From positions 1,958,001 through 2,022,000 of the forward strand of contig NZ_WFIY01000004.1 in assembly GCF_009729545.1 (NCBI RefSeq): a DNA stretch of 64,000 bases. Direction: 5' to 3'. Each line of letters opens with the position of its first letter. Positions within the stretch are counted from its first letter, which is position 1. Below are positions 63,567 to 64,000 of this stretch, one piece after another. The DNA is from Acidianus infernus (GTDB taxonomy: Archaea; Thermoproteota; Thermoprotei_A; Sulfolobales; Sulfolobaceae). The notes beneath the pieces were generated by a model that was given only the letters and a program-made list of their open reading frames with translations, was not told the origin of the DNA and did not search any database. The translations under genes were made by a program, and so were the position numbers.

Positions 63567-64000
63567 TGAACCCTAAAAAAGTTATTAGAGAGACAGAAAA
63601 ATACCTTGCTACAACAACTAGAGATCCAGAAACTTATCCAATAATACTCGACAGAGGAGAAGGAGTTTGGTTATATGACATTGAAGGAAATAAATACCTA
63701 GACTTTACTTCGGGAATTGGAGTTAATAATTTGGGTTGGCCGTCTCACCCTGAAGTAATAAAAACTGCAATAGCCCAAATGGCAAAGTTAGCCCATGCTG
63801 CAGGTAATGATTTTTATAACTTACCGCAACTTGAATTGGCAAGAAAATTAGCAATATGCTCTCCAGGGAATTTTGAAAAGAAAGTATTCTTCTCTAATAG
63901 CGGTACTGAAGCAGTTGAAGCTTCGATAAAATTAGTAAAAAGGAGAGAAAGAAAATATTTAATATCCTTCATTGGAGCTTTCCATGGTAGAACTTTTGGT
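63563..64000 (+). CDS. Class III aminotransferase (start only, runs off the right edge)
   Basis: 146 codons visible from ATG at 63563, overlapping the previous stop as ATGA (a second ATG at 63566). YDIEGNKYLDFTSGIGVNNLG, shortened here to its core DIEGNKYLDFTSG, and FFSNSGTEAVEASIKLVKR and FHGRTFG are the substrate and PLP-phosphate-binding motifs of 4-aminobutyrate/acetylornithine-type aminotransferases. The PLP-binding Lys lies beyond the window. It could feed amino-acid-derived acids into the pathway. Confidence 0.9.
   Translation, partial: MMNPKKVIRETEKYLATTTRDPETYPIILDRGEGVWLYDIEGNKYLDFTSGIGVNNLGWPSHPEVIKTAIAQMAKLAHAAGNDFYNLPQLELARKLAICSPGNFEKKVFFSNSGTEAVEASIKLVKRRERKYLISFIGAFHGRTFG

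Overview
The window is archaeal and most likely from a member of the Sulfolobales (Acidianus, Sulfolobus or Saccharolobus-like). This rests on the low G+C, TATA-like boxes about 25 bp upstream of starts, frequent GTG/TTG starts, 1-8 nt stop/start overlaps, a tnpB-only IS605-type element, a PEGA-like/eukaryotic-type membrane kinase, a four-subunit pyruvate:ferredoxin oxidoreductase and a fatty-acid-type acyl-CoA cluster. No tRNA, rRNA or convincing CRISPR array was found.

Region 1 (1-19950) is a large defence island, almost all on the minus strand. The right-hand set is a tightly coupled operon read from 19950 down: a DUF1156-type DNA methyltransferase, a DUF499-type ATPase, a 131-residue protein, a SNF2/RapA-type helicase and a metallo-beta-lactamase (MBL) fold protein. 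A DUF1156 paralogue that has lost the SAM and DPPF motifs follows (7942-9498). After a gene-poor 0.8 kb come three overlapping genes: an unrecognised 428-residue protein, a DrmA-like helicase and a DUF1998 (DrmB-like) protein fused to a phospholipase D nuclease (DrmC-like). A further DUF1156-type methyltransferase enters from the left edge. The whole reads as a DISARM core merged with a DUF499/DUF1156 anti-phage set, with three DUF1156 paralogues; this is the best candidate for an undescribed system.

Region 2 (20-40.7 kb) is accessory and decaying. It holds an MFS transporter and a Csx1-like CARF gene whose HEPN RNase motif is one base out of frame, with a second broken copy of its 3' end 6.7 kb away. 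It also holds a membrane Ser/Thr kinase, a shattered glycosyltransferase, an Sfm1-like SPOUT methyltransferase, an IS605-type tnpB element with a 248-bp deletion derivative at 40.1 kb, an amino-acid permease, an ATPase with a PD-(D/E)XK-like tail paired with a winged-helix protein, small membrane proteins, and several gene remnants.

Region 3 (40.7-64 kb) is metabolic and intact: an NDH-2-like flavoprotein, a sodium/solute symporter with its DUF3311 partner, porGDAB, a fused DmsB/DmsC-like electron-transfer protein, a lone molybdenum hydroxylase large subunit, two acyl-CoA dehydrogenases, two AMP-forming acyl-CoA synthetases, a Bcp peroxiredoxin, two thiolase-fold proteins lacking catalytic cysteine followed by two DUF35 proteins, a methyltransferase, enoyl-CoA hydratase, 3-hydroxyacyl-CoA dehydrogenase and the start of a class III aminotransferase. 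Together these fit uptake, activation and beta-oxidation-like breakdown of organic acids to acetyl-CoA.
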